Below, one piece after another: positions 54,251 to 63,852 of a DNA stretch of 64,000 nt. Positions within the stretch are counted from its first letter, which is position 1. Every line of letters begins with the position of its first letter. Source of the stretch: Alkalihalobacillus sp. CinArs1 (GTDB lineage: Bacteria > Bacillota > Bacilli > Bacillales > Guptibacillaceae); the NCBI RefSeq assembly GCF_947387515.1, contig NZ_CANDOB010000002.1, positions 1 to 64,000 on the forward strand, read 5' to 3'. The translations under genes were made by a program, and so were the position numbers. The notes below the pieces were generated by a model that ran no database searches, was not told the origin of the DNA, and saw nothing but the letters and a program-made list of their open reading frames with translations.

Positions 54251-55396
54251 CTATTGGATCGCCTGCTGTCCTTCTTGCTCCTGACCAAGATCTAGTGCTG
54301 ATTCGTAGATATCGAGAAGCTGCTGAGCAGGACCGTGCCAGCCGAAAGCTCTTGAATGAGAAAAGGCTTGTTTTGACATGCGTTTGAGAAGGTCGTCTTC
54401 CTCTAGTCTGGAGATGGTACTTGTTAAGTTCCCATCTTTACCAGATTGATAAAGAAGACCTGTTTCCCCGTCTTCTACTTGTTCGTTCGTCGGACCCGAT
54501 TCCGCTGCGATGACAGGAAGACCACTCGCCATTGCTTCTAAAATCACAAGTCCCAATGTTTCTGTTGTTGATGGGAACATGAACGCATCTGAGGAAGCGT
54601 AGGCCGTTGCAAGCTCTTCACCATGCATAAAGCCTGTGAATGTCACATTGCTTAAGTGAGAGAAGTTCTTCTCAAGCTCTTCTCTGTACGGACCGTCTCC
54701 AATGATCGCAAGGTGAGCGTCTTGCTTTTCCTCCAACATCGGAATCAATGTATCGATTTCTTTCTCAAATGCGAGGCGTCCAACAAAGAGGAGAAGCGTT
54801 TTATCAGCGTTTCCGTTCGTTAACCGCTCTCTCATTTCCTGATTACGGAGTTTCGGGTTAAACCTTTCTGTATCGACGCCACGTTTCCATAATTGAACGT
54901 TATAGAAGTTTTGCTCATTGAGTTCTTCTAATATAGCTTTTGATGTACAGAGGTTTAAGTCTGCTTGATTGTGCATTCTTCGAAAATGCCACCATAGAAG
55001 GGGCTCCGCCCACGGTACATTGTAGTAATCAGCATATTTTGGAGCATGCGTATGATAGGAAGCGATAAGAGGAACCCCGAGCTTCTTCCCATATTTAATA
55101 CCTGAATACCCCATGAATGCGGGATTCACGACGTGAACAAGGTCAGGGTTAAAGTCTTCAAGGTATGTTTTGATCAATCGCGTCGGCATTCCAAACTTTC
55201 GGTGCTTGTACAAGAAAAAGGTACGAGGCTTAACCCCATCGAAACGAATATTCCTATAGCTTCGTACCCCTAAATCTGGAGCAATAACTTGGATTTCATG
55301 TCCTTGATCGATTAAATAATCGATTGAAGCACGCAATCGTGTTACGACCCCATCTGTGGAGGGGAGGAATGTTTCAGTGACGATGGATATTTTCAT
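54251..55396 (-). CDS. GT4 glycosyltransferase, probable sulfoquinovosyltransferase (SqdX-like)
   Basis: 381-aa GT-B glycosyltransferase. N-terminal motif TETFLPSTDGVVTRL and YHTHAPKYADYYNVPWAEPLLWW, plus C-terminal LFVGRLAFEKEID and the EX7E motif in TETLGLVILEAMASGLPV. The N-terminal text and its place 27 nt after sqdB point to the SQDG synthase that moves sulfoquinovose from UDP-sulfoquinovose to diacylglycerol (cyanobacterial SqdX, plant SQD2). A plain mannosyl- or glucosyltransferase is the alternative. Confidence 0.83.
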   Translation of the reverse strand: MKISIVTETFLPSTDGVVTRLRASIDYLIDQGHEIQVIAPDLGVRSYRNIRFDGVKPRTFFLYKHRKFGMPTRLIKTYLEDFNPDLVHVVNPAFMGYSGIKYGKKLGVPLIASYHTHAPKYADYYNVPWAEPLLWWHFRRMHNQADLNLCTSKAILEELNEQNFYNVQLWKRGVDTERFNPKLRNQEMRERLTNGNADKTLLLFVGRLAFEKEIDTLIPMLEEKQDAHLAIIGDGPYREELEKNFSHLSNVTFTGFMHGEELATAYASSDAFMFPSTTETLGLVILEAMASGLPVIAAESGPTNEQVEDGETGLLYQSGKDGNLTSTISRLEEDDLLKRMSKQAFSHSRAFGWHGPAQQLLDIYESALDLGQEQEGQQAIQ

Positions 55397-55423
55397 AGTT
55401 ACACCTCTCGTTTAGTCTTCGAC

Positions 55424-56623
<1,200 letters not shown>

Positions 56624-56747
56624 TCACAATTTACGATAGCACTCATCATGTACTGATTCAACTAAGGACCCCTAATTTACGAAAATTTTAAGAAAATCAG
56701 TTAATTTCAGTTGAATGATGGAGGAAATCTGAGAGTGAGACGGTTTG

Positions 56748-56933
56748 TTAACGGTCTTCATCCTTATTGCCCGTTACATCGATGGCTGCTGTGTTGTTGT
56801 TTAGATAAGAAGTTGGAGTAGAATCGTTCTTCTGCTTCTCGGAATAAAAGGCTTCATTGATCGCTTCATCAACGTTTACCTCATCATGCCCCTTTTTGTA
56901 TTCGTCCTCACGATTGAGTTTACTCTTTTTCAT
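56748..56933 (-). CDS. Small hydrophilic protein of unknown function
   Basis: 61-aa, strongly charged and disordered-looking protein (MKKSKLNREDEYKKGHDEVNVDEAINEAFYSE...). AGGAGGATC precedes the ATG, so it is translated. Composition recalls small sporulation or stress proteins, but I see no defining motif. Monocistronic. Confidence 0.72.
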   Translation of the reverse strand: MKKSKLNREDEYKKGHDEVNVDEAINEAFYSEKQKNDSTPTSYLNNNTAAIDVTGNKDEDR

Positions 56934-57107
56934 ATTGATCCTCCTATGTGTATGGAATAGCGGTAGTTTATGTTAGTTGAAGGGAGATTAATCACGATAT
57001 TTCGTTTGGAAAGGAATATTAGAAAGGCGATTTGTTTTGAATGATTAAGACTTCTTTGTAACGGGAATCAAGTTACAGTGAGCCAAACAAAAAAGGAGTC
57101 GATAGAG

Positions 57108-57455
57108 ATGAGTAAAACATTACAAGCCTATTTTCCAACGGAGAACGAAGCAGAAAGTGCAAAGGAAGATATGAAGAATTATTCTGTCACTAGTGCTTCA
57201 GTGGAGGAGATTAAAGAGGATAAGGATCTATCGGTCGACGCCCCGGATTCAGGTCAAGGGTCCGCAACAGAAGCTGGTGCAAACAACGATTTGTTTTTCT
57301 CCAACGAAACTCCAACAGGTAAGCAAGAGGAGAATGCAGATCCTGAACATAATGAGAAGCACTTCAACTATGTGCTATCTTTTGAAACCTCAGAAGATGA
57401 TGATACAGAGCTCCGAGAAATCGTTACAAAGCATAACGGAGCGATGGAAAGGTAA
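57108..57455 (+). CDS. Acidic small protein of unknown function
   Basis: 115-aa protein. An N-terminal segment (MSKTLQAYFPTENEAESAKEDMKNYSVTSASVEEI) resembles the ferredoxin-like start of YflT-type stress proteins. An acidic, Gly/Asn-rich centre and YVLSFETSEDDDTELREIVTKHNG follow. AAAGGAG at 57092-57098 places the start at ATG 57108; the GTG at 57078 is an in-frame alternative. Identity not assigned. Confidence 0.65.
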   Translation: MSKTLQAYFPTENEAESAKEDMKNYSVTSASVEEIKEDKDLSVDAPDSGQGSATEAGANNDLFFSNETPTGKQEENADPEHNEKHFNYVLSFETSEDDDTELREIVTKHNGAMER

Positions 57456-57539
57456 GGATGAAAGGGAGTTAGGCTATAGCCTGATTCCCTTTACTATGTA
57501 ACGACACAAAACGTTACCATTTAGAATATGTTATTCCCT

Positions 57540-57593
57540 TTGAATCGATTGCTGAAAAAGGGTATACTTCAAACTAGACGATAATCATTATAA
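57540..57593 (+). promoter_or_regulatory. Promoter and Fur box of the ferrochelatase gene
   Basis: TTGAAT (57540-57545), 17 bp, TATACT (57563-57568), then CGATAATCATTATAA at 57579-57593, matching 13 of 15 positions of the Bacillus Fur box TGATAATNATTATCA. The box overlaps the expected start of transcription, so repression by iron-loaded Fur is plausible. Confidence 0.75.
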
Positions 57594-57638
57594 CTAGATA
57601 TTCAATGTAATCCTTAAATTTGGAAGGGGAACACATAC

Positions 57639-58571
57639 ATGGCAAAGAAAACAATGGGTCTTCTTGTGATGGCATACGGTACGCCATACAAAGAAGAAGA
57701 TATTGAACGGTATTATACACACATTCGTAGAGGTAGAAAACCAGCCGACGAACAGCTTCAAGATTTAAAAGATCGTTATAAAGCGATCGGTGGTATTTCA
57801 CCTCTTGCTAAAATTACTGAGGACCAAGCTTACGGACTAGGTGCTCATCTGAATGAAATTCAGGATGAGATCGAATTTAAAGTATATATCGGTTTAAAAC
57901 ATATCGAGCCTTTCGTTGAAGATGCAGTTCAGCAGATGCATGAAGATGGCATCGAAGAAGCAGTAAGTATAGTACTAGCACCACATTTCTCAACGTTCAG
58001 CATCAAGTCATACAATGGACGTGCGAAAGAAGAAGCAGAGAAAATTGGTGGACCAACGATTACATCTGTAGAGAGCTGGTACGACGAGCCGAAGTTTATT
58101 TCCTACTGGGCTAAACGCATCAAAGCGATCTTTGATAACATGTCTGATGAAGAGCGTGAGAAGGCAGTCCTAATCGTATCTGCTCATAGCCTTCCAGAAA
58201 AAATCATCGCTAACGGTGATCCATATCCAGATCAGTTAAAAGAAACGGCTGACCTAATTGTAGAACAGTCAGGAGTTAAGAACGTTGCGATCGGCTGGCA
58301 GAGTGAAGGAAATACGCCGGATCCATGGATTGGACCTGACGTACAAGATCTTACGAGAGACTTACACGAAAACCACGGCTACACGTCGTTTGTGTACGCA
58401 CCTGTTGGTTTCGTAGCTGATCATTTAGAAGTGCTATTCGACAATGACTATGAATGTAAAGTCGTGACAGATGAGATCGGTGCAAACTACTATCGACCAG
58501 AAATGCCGAACGCAAAAGGTGAGTTTATCGATGCGATGGCCACAGTGGTTCTAAAGCAATTGAATCAATAA
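57639..58571 (+). CDS. hemH: Ferrochelatase (coproporphyrin III type)
   Basis: 310-aa enzyme that inserts iron into coproporphyrin III in Gram-positive bacteria. His183 (SAHSLPEK) and Glu264 (DHLEVLF) match the catalytic His183/Glu264 of the B. subtilis enzyme in both sequence and numbering. The usual hemE-hemH-hemY order is absent; this is a single gene with a Fur-box promoter, so it may be a second, iron-controlled copy. TTGGAAGGGGAAC upstream. A terminator follows. Confidence 0.94.
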   Translation: MAKKTMGLLVMAYGTPYKEEDIERYYTHIRRGRKPADEQLQDLKDRYKAIGGISPLAKITEDQAYGLGAHLNEIQDEIEFKVYIGLKHIEPFVEDAVQQMHEDGIEEAVSIVLAPHFSTFSIKSYNGRAKEEAEKIGGPTITSVESWYDEPKFISYWAKRIKAIFDNMSDEEREKAVLIVSAHSLPEKIIANGDPYPDQLKETADLIVEQSGVKNVAIGWQSEGNTPDPWIGPDVQDLTRDLHENHGYTSFVYAPVGFVADHLEVLFDNDYECKVVTDEIGANYYRPEMPNAKGEFIDAMATVVLKQLNQ

Positions 58572-58577
58572 CGAGAT

Positions 58578-58604
58578 CAGCGGTCTTAGACCGCTGTTTT
58601 TTAT
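58578..58604 (+). terminator. Terminator after ferrochelatase
   Basis: CAGCGGTC-TTA-GACCGCTG and T6. Confidence 0.88.
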
Positions 58605-58704
58605 GTTCGGCAAGAATAGTAATATTCGTATTCAAAGCTTGGTGTTATTTAAAGGTTATGGTAAAGCGAGTACGTACTGTTTCATCTTTCTATAAATAAA
58701 ACAA

Positions 58705-58733
58705 TTGACAATACCTTTTATTGAAGCTAAAGT
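58705..58733 (+). promoter_or_regulatory. Promoter of the tyrS leader
   Basis: TTGACA, 17 bp, TAAAGT: perfect -35 and a fair -10 directly before the T-box leader. The stretch 58605-58704 shows nothing else. Confidence 0.75.
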
Positions 58734-58739
58734 TATTAA

Positions 58740-58996
58740 AATAAATGAAACAGGCGAAGAAGAGGATGCAGTAGCGTTATACGATGTGTAGTGTCAGAGA
58801 ACCAGTGGTCGGTGCGAACTGGTACAGCGTATTCGTGAATTACCCCTCAGAGTCTTTCTGATGAACATCGTAGTAGTCAGAAACGGTGAATTCCGTTATC
58901 GTAATTGAGCTGAAAGACACGAGTGTCTTTAATCAGGGTGGTACCGCGTGATAAGCCACGTCCCTACTTAGATGTAGGGGCGTGGCTTTTTTGCAT
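58740..58996 (+). promoter_or_regulatory. T-box riboswitch (tRNA-Tyr)
   Basis: Leader with stem I, the AGAGA motif (58796-58800), the specifier region GTGAATTACC with Tyr codon TAC at 58841-58843, the T-box AGGGTGGTACCGCG at 58935-58948, and a GC-rich terminator at 58954-58994 (AGCCACG/CGTGGCT plus T6). The variable T-box base T pairs with the A discriminator of tRNA-Tyr. Uncharged tRNA-Tyr is expected to prevent termination. Confidence 0.95.
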
Positions 58997-59022
58997 AAAA
59001 TGAAAACAGGAGGTCGAAAGGA

Positions 59023-60264
59023 ATGGGCATGATCGAGAAGTTAACGAATGAACAACGAAAGGAAATGGAAAGGCAGTATGCGGTCTATACTCACGGAACG
59101 AGCGAAGTCGTTCCTTTGGATGAACTGAAGGAAAAGATTGCAAAATCGATCATCACAGGCCGCCCGTTGAAAGTAAAACTAGGCCTAGATCCATCAGCAC
59201 CAGATGTCCATATCGGACATACTGTCGTTTTAAATAAACTCCGTCAGTTTCAAGAAAATGGACACATCATTCAGCTTATCATCGGAGATTTTACTGGTAA
59301 GATCGGTGATCCGACTGGAAAATCGGCGGCGAGGGTACAGTTAACGGATGAAGAAGTAAAGAGGAATGCGCAAACCTACCTCGATCAATTTGGAAAGGTA
59401 ATCGATCGAAGCAAAGTAGAGCTTTTTTATAATGCATCATGGCTTTCGGAACTAAAATTCGAAGATGTCATCGAACTAGCAGGTAAGATTACTGTCGCTA
59501 GATTGATCGAGCGAGATGATTTTGAGAAGAGAATCAACGCAGGTAAGCCGGTATCTCTACACGAATTCTTTTACCCTCTTATGCAAGGGTATGATTCCGT
59601 GCATCTCGAAAGTGACATCGAGCTAGGCGGAACCGATCAATACTTTAACGTTTTGATGGGAAGGCATTTACAGGATCAATTTGGAAAAGAAAAACAGGTA
59701 GTGTTAACGATGCCGCTATTAGAAGGATTAGACGGCGTAGAGAAAATGTCGAAATCCAAGGGGAATTACATCGGGATTGCAGAGAAGCCGACAGACATGT
59801 ATGGAAAAGCGATGTCGATACCAGATGAGCTCATTTCAAAGTATGTCGAACTCATCACAGATCTTGAACTAGAGGAAAAGGTTTCGATTCGAACAAAGCT
59901 TAAAGATGGCACCCTGCACCCTAAGGAAGCGAAAATGCATCTTGCTAAAACCATCGTCACGATGTTTCATGGGAAAGATGAAGCTCTGATGGCGGAAGAG
60001 CAGTTTAAGAATGTATTTCAACAAAACCAGCTTCCTTCTGATATTGAAGAAGTGAAGTGGAGTGGAGATGAAAAGACAAGTGTGCCAGCTCTCATAGTAG
60101 CACTCGGAATGCTCCCATCTACGAGTGAAGCGAGACGTATGGTGAAGAATGGCGGAATCAAAATCGATCAACAAAAGGTTACGGATAGTTCTGCCGTCGT
60201 GACGGTCAAAGACGGTATGATCGTTCAAGTTGGAAAACGAAAAGTCAAAAAAATAACGCTATAA
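59023..60264 (+). CDS. tyrS: Tyrosyl-tRNA synthetase
   Basis: 413-aa class I synthetase charging tRNA-Tyr. HIGH motif in [14 protein letters not shown] in [10 protein letters not shown]; the C-terminal S4 RNA-binding domain starts near residue 345 ([13 protein letters not shown]). [18 protein letters not shown] marks the TyrZ-type branch, one of two TyrRS types in Bacillus. AGGAGGTCG ribosome binding site. Controlled by the T-box leader, monocistronic. Confidence 0.95.
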   Translation: MGMIEKLTNEQRKEMERQYAVYTHGTSEVVPLDELKEKIAKSIITGRPLKVKLGLDPSAPDVHIGHTVVLNKLRQFQENGHIIQLIIGDFTGKIGDPTGKSAARVQLTDEEVKRNAQTYLDQFGKVIDRSKVELFYNASWLSELKFEDVIELAGKITVARLIERDDFEKRINAGKPVSLHEFFYPLMQGYDSVHLESDIELGGTDQYFNVLMGRHLQDQFGKEKQVVLTMPLLEGLDGVEKMSKSKGNYIGIAEKPTDMYGKAMSIPDELISKYVELITDLELEEKVSIRTKLKDGTLHPKEAKMHLAKTIVTMFHGKDEALMAEEQFKNVFQQNQLPSDIEEVKWSGDEKTSVPALIVALGMLPSTSEARRMVKNGGIKIDQQKVTDSSAVVTVKDGMIVQVGKRKVKKITL

Positions 60265-60265
60265 A

Positions 60266-60292
60266 AAAATCCCCCATATATGGGGGATTTCA
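60266..60292. terminator. Bidirectional terminator after tyrS
   Basis: AAATCCCCCATATATGGGGGATTT, A-rich before and T-containing after. Confidence 0.85.
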
Positions 60293-60293
60293 T

Positions 60294-61049
60294 TTATTCA
60301 GTCACAGTTAGACTTTCTTCTGTATGTTCATGTAAGCCTTCATCATTTTCAGCATGAATCGTTACAGTGTACTCTCCAGCTTCTTCTAACGTAACAGTTC
60401 CTTGATACTCACCATCTTTTGTTTCCTCTGTCTTAATCCACTGTGCTTTTTCTTCACCAGTCTTAGAAATTTCAAATCGAATCGAAGCATCTGTTAAAGG
60501 TTGATTATCTTTTTGAAGATGAGTTGTTAATGAAATTTCTTCATTTGCCTTAATGGTATCTGGCTTCATCAAGTGAAACGAAACAGCATCCCCGTGGTGG
60601 GCGTGTTCTTCATGACTTTCATGATCTTCATGATTTTCTGATGCGTCCTCAGAACCAACTTTCACTTTGCTCTTTGGCATCGTATGTAGGTCTCTTGCAG
60701 TTACATGTGATTGCACAACGTACGTTCCATCTTCATCGATCGTTTTCTTTACAGTGTAGACACCTTCACCATCGTGAGTGGCTTCTATCATTTCGCTATT
60801 GTCTTTGTCGCCTTCTTTCCATACTTCAAACATCACTTCGTTTGCGTCTTCAACTTTTTCATCACCTTGCGTAACGGTAGCGCTAAATGTGAGTTCCACA
60901 CCTGTTTTGGCAGTTTCGGGCGTATCTAAGACAACATCTATCGGTTGAGGATCGGCCGTTCCACTTTCCTCTGTATCGTTGCTATTGTTCTGCCCGCAAG
61001 CTGCAAGCACGAGAATGAGTAACAGCATGAACATACTTACTTTTTTCAT
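60294..61049 (-). CDS. Lipoprotein with two YtkA-like domains
   Basis: 251-aa lipoprotein. The signal ends at the lipobox LAAC (Cys18-19), followed by an Asn/Ser/Asp-rich spacer. Two YtkA-type Ig-like domains (about 35-130 and 150-251) are separated by a His-rich linker (ENHEDHESHEEHAHHGD). The His cluster may bind a metal such as copper or zinc. The frame opens at 61115; AAGGGA fits ATG 61049 best. Monocistronic. Function is not established; FixH/YtkA-like folds occur in cytochrome-oxidase assembly. Confidence 0.83.
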   Translation of the reverse strand: MKKVSMFMLLLILVLAACGQNNSNDTEESGTADPQPIDVVLDTPETAKTGVELTFSATVTQGDEKVEDANEVMFEVWKEGDKDNSEMIEATHDGEGVYTVKKTIDEDGTYVVQSHVTARDLHTMPKSKVKVGSEDASENHEDHESHEEHAHHGDAVSFHLMKPDTIKANEEISLTTHLQKDNQPLTDASIRFEISKTGEEKAQWIKTEETKDGEYQGTVTLEEAGEYTVTIHAENDEGLHEHTEESLTVTE

Positions 61050-61310
61050 ATAAGACATCCCTTCATTCAAAAACGTATGTAAAGCTTCATTATTGCCAAA
61101 CAAGGGGTTAGGCAAACAAGCTTCTCACTACTAATAGTAGAAAAGATGGTAGAGGTTCTCAAGTGTTTGTGAGTTGGAGTTGTGTCGACTTGATGACAAA
61201 GAGTGATGAGGTGTGAATTAGTTGAAAGTAGAAATAGAGGTTGATAGGATATAAGGAATCAAAATACACGAAGTGGAGGGGCTAGTATGTGAAAACGTTT
61301 TGCTATTTAT

Positions 61311-61898
61311 GTGACAGGATTAGGGTTACTTACTTTAGGGATCTCGCTCTCAGTCATTTCAAAGCTTGGAACATCCCCATTCGATGCACTTCTTGTCGGG
61401 TTATATAAAACGGTAGGCTTATCGATTGGAAGCTGGGAAGTGATCATCGGTGGATGCATGGTGCTGTTTAATGCCATTGCAGAGGGGAGAAAGCCTGAGC
61501 TTCTTGCATTATTGACCTCTTTAGTCACAGGGGTAGGGATCGATGTATGGATGCATCTATTAGGAAATAACGTGATGCCGACAAGTGTCGTCGAACAAAG
61601 TCTCCTTTTACTATTAGGTTTGCTGCTGAGTGGTCTCGGTATCGCGGTTTATTTACAATCGAACTTTGCTCCAATCCCCATTGATCGAATGATGTTTGTT
61701 GTGAAAGATTTAACTGGGGTTACCTTGCCGTATTCAAGAGCATTGATCAGTATTTTTCTCGTTATCCTAGCGTTCTTCTTCAATGGGCCTATCGGGGTGG
61801 GTACAGTGTTAAATGCCCTTTTCATGGGTGTTTTGATACACCTCTTTACTCCAGTAAGTGCAAAAGCCATTCGCAAATTGAGGTTCACTCCATCATAA
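61311..61898 (+). CDS. YczE/YitT-like membrane protein, start region possibly frameshifted
   Basis: 195-aa, about six-helix protein of the YczE/YyaS family (LGISLSVISKLGTSPFDALLVGL, PIPIDRMMFVVKDLTGVTLPYSRA). The only in-frame start is GTG 61311, without a ribosome binding site. The seven codons before it (KRFAIYV) read like the normal family N-terminus, yet the frame hits TGA at 61290-61292. GGAGGGG (61275-61281) lies at the right distance from ATG 61287/GTG 61289, which are out of frame by 1 nt at an AAAA run. A 1-base insertion or sequence error is likely. Confidence 0.75.
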   Translation: MTGLGLLTLGISLSVISKLGTSPFDALLVGLYKTVGLSIGSWEVIIGGCMVLFNAIAEGRKPELLALLTSLVTGVGIDVWMHLLGNNVMPTSVVEQSLLLLLGLLLSGLGIAVYLQSNFAPIPIDRMMFVVKDLTGVTLPYSRALISIFLVILAFFFNGPIGVGTVLNALFMGVLIHLFTPVSAKAIRKLRFTPS

Positions 61899-61923
61899 AA
61901 GCGGTCTCTAAGGACCGCTTTTT
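61897..61923. terminator. Bidirectional terminator
   Basis: AAAAGCGGTC-TCTAA-GGACCGCTTTTTA between convergent genes. Confidence 0.85.
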
Positions 61924-62734
61924 ATAGTTTCATTGCAAATTTTGTTTCAAAGGTAGACATCGTCCATTTTTCAATCTCACGAAATCCGATGCGTTTGTAG
62001 ATGTTACCAGCTTCAGGATTATCATAAAAGAGGCAGAGGTCTTTGCCTTCTGTTAAAACGTCATAGCATAGCTTCATCATACATTTCGTTGCATATCCTT
62101 TACGTTTAAAGCCAGGGCGCGTACATACTCCTACGATCATGGCAGATTGAGAGTTTTCTGCGGCAGTGGAGGCAGCTGTAACGACCTGTCCATCGATCGT
62201 CATATAGTAGGTTCTAGAAATCCCTTTGTCTAGATTTCTCTGTTTTTCTTCTACTGTTTCAGAAGAATTGAATTCATCGATCGCGTTATGAAGGTCGTGA
62301 ATGCTTGGAATATCTTCTGTAGTAGCTATTCTTACATCTTCTAAGTTTGTTAGTGAGAGCTTTTCAACATTATCACACTTAGCATAATACATTTTTCTCT
62401 TTGATTTAACAGGGTGCGTAATGTGGGCTTCCACCTGTTCTGTAACCCGCTCTAAACCAGATACCATAAGAAAGTCTTGATCCTCTGAAATGATGGATGC
62501 GAAACCAGCAGCATCAAACTCGTTCGAAGCAAAAGGGATGTAGTTTTTCTCATATTTTAAGAGAACAGCCCGCAATTCTCCTTCACTAGAAAAGTCGCCC
62601 CATAATTTTTGAAAGGGTTGGTCATAACCGAATGCTTCGATATCTCCAAGAATAAATAAGTTTTCAGCAGCATACGGCGTTAATAATGAAATACATGCCT
62701 TATGGTCCGCTTCCGTTAATCTTCTAATCATCAC
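61922..62734 (-). CDS. GNAT-family acetyltransferase
   Basis: 270-aa two-domain protein. The C-terminal GNAT domain has MIVGVCTRPGFKRKGYATKCMMKLCYDVL (acetyl-CoA loop) and LCLFYDNPEAGNIYKRIGFREIEKW. The N-terminal half is a second, degenerate GNAT-like module. Bacillus homologs are of unknown substrate. GGAGGCCGGAG precedes the ATG. Monocistronic. Confidence 0.85.
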   Translation of the reverse strand: MMIRRLTEADHKACISLLTPYAAENLFILGDIEAFGYDQPFQKLWGDFSSEGELRAVLLKYEKNYIPFASNEFDAAGFASIISEDQDFLMVSGLERVTEQVEAHITHPVKSKRKMYYAKCDNVEKLSLTNLEDVRIATTEDIPSIHDLHNAIDEFNSSETVEEKQRNLDKGISRTYYMTIDGQVVTAASTAAENSQSAMIVGVCTRPGFKRKGYATKCMMKLCYDVLTEGKDLCLFYDNPEAGNIYKRIGFREIEKWTMSTFETKFAMKL

Positions 62735-62808
62735 TCCGGCCTCCTTTTCCTTCTTTAAGGAACTATTTTACAGAAGATTTGAAAAATGTAAATCATTTTC
62801 TCATGATA

Positions 62809-62834
62809 GTTTAAGAGTGCCTTCGTAGAGGTAA
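62809..62834 (+). promoter_or_regulatory. Candidate sigma-B promoter before ohr
   Basis: GTTTAA, 14 bp, AGGTAA: perfect -35 and a partial -10 of the sigma-B consensus. The B. subtilis paralog ohrB is a sigma-B gene, which fits. Confidence 0.5.
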
Positions 62835-62871
62835 ATACACCATGTATACTTATATAAGGAGATGATGTTCG

Positions 62872-63291
62872 ATGAGTAAAGTACTATTCACTTCAAAGGC
62901 AACTGCTGAAGGCGGCCGTCAAGGAACTGTAAAATCTTCTGATGGTTTAATCGATATGAATCTTGTGATGCCGACAGAGAACTCTGATGAAAAGGGTACG
63001 AATCCAGAGCAGCTGTTTGCAGCAACATACTCTGCTTGCTATGATGGCGCGTTGAATCTTGTCGCATCGAATAATAAGAAAGAAATCGAATCGAAGACAA
63101 CAGCTGAAGTTAGTTTCTTAAAAGATGAATCAGACGGTGGTTTCAAAATTGGAGTAACACTGAACGTAGAAGTGAAAGGTGTTAGTCAGGAAGATGCTGA
63201 TATGCTTACGAAGGAGGCCCACAAAGTGTGCCCTTATTCAAAAGCAACTCGTGGAAACATCGATGTAGAAATTAACGCAAAAGCGGTCTAA
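62872..63291 (+). CDS. ohrB: Organic hydroperoxide resistance protein (Ohr/OhrB-like)
   Basis: 139-aa thiol peroxidase that reduces organic hydroperoxides. C56 (YSACYDGAL) and C120 (HKVCPYSKATRGN) are the redox pair; Arg in EGGRQGTV is the conserved partner. No OhrR regulator is adjacent, which favours OhrB-type general-stress control through the upstream sigma-B-like site. AAGGAGATGAT ribosome binding site. Monocistronic. Confidence 0.92.
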   Translation: MSKVLFTSKATAEGGRQGTVKSSDGLIDMNLVMPTENSDEKGTNPEQLFAATYSACYDGALNLVASNNKKEIESKTTAEVSFLKDESDGGFKIGVTLNVEVKGVSQEDADMLTKEAHKVCPYSKATRGNIDVEINAKAV

Positions 63292-63303
63292 CCATCTGGT
63301 AAC

Positions 63304-63336
63304 AGGCTATCGAGTGTACTCGGTAGCCTTTCTTTT
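63304..63336 (+). terminator. Terminator after ohr
   Basis: AGGCTATCGAG-TGTA-CTCGGTAGCCT then TTCTTTT. Confidence 0.82.
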
Positions 63337-63471
63337 GTTCAATTAGACGTTAGGTAAAAAAGAGAAACAGACATAATTACCCAGTTTAGTTTGTATTCTA
63401 AAGGGTAAGCAATCGGTAAGCCCTGCTTCCTCCAGGAGTACAGGTTATTTTAGTTGAAAGGGGAAAGAGCC

Positions 63472-63705
63472 GTGAAGCAATCCGTGGGTACGTTCAACCA
63501 CAGGTATTCAGTGGTGCTGTATCAAATAGAAACAGCTGTGAAGAAGTCTAAAAGCCTGACTCAAAAGAATGTCGATATTCGGAAGCTGTCACAGATGACA
63601 GGATTTTCTGAAGAGCAGATTCTAGAAGCAATGGAGTTCGGAGACCCTTCTTTCAAATTAAACCGGCCATCTCTTCCAAAGCAGAATATTCATATGCAAG
63701 TCTAA
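63472..63705 (+). CDS. Small protein resembling sigma-factor region 3
   Basis: 77-aa protein. Residues about 35-60 (DIRKLSQMTGFSEEQILEAMEFG) look like the helix-turn-helix of region 3 in the sigma-B/F/G group. No region 2 or 4 is present, so it is not a sigma factor by itself; it could be a remnant, an anti-sigma-type mimic or a DNA-binding protein. The frame opens at TTG 63454, but AAAGGGGA favours GTG 63472. A terminator follows at 63753. Confidence 0.6.
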   Translation: MKQSVGTFNHRYSVVLYQIETAVKKSKSLTQKNVDIRKLSQMTGFSEEQILEAMEFGDPSFKLNRPSLPKQNIHMQV

Positions 63706-63752
63706 ATATGACCTCTTTGGAGGGACAGGTCTTAGACCATTTCTTAGTTATC

Positions 63753-63780
63753 AAAATCGACCACTGGTCGATTTTTTTTG
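63753..63780 (+). terminator. Terminator after the sigma-like gene
   Basis: AAAATCGACC-ACT-GGTCGATTTT with T8. Confidence 0.85.
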
Positions 63781-63852
63781 TTCTCCGAAAAGGGGGAGTG
63801 CGGGAGTTTGTCGAAGGAGGTTTACTAAGGAAATGTAAATGGAGGCGTGTTT

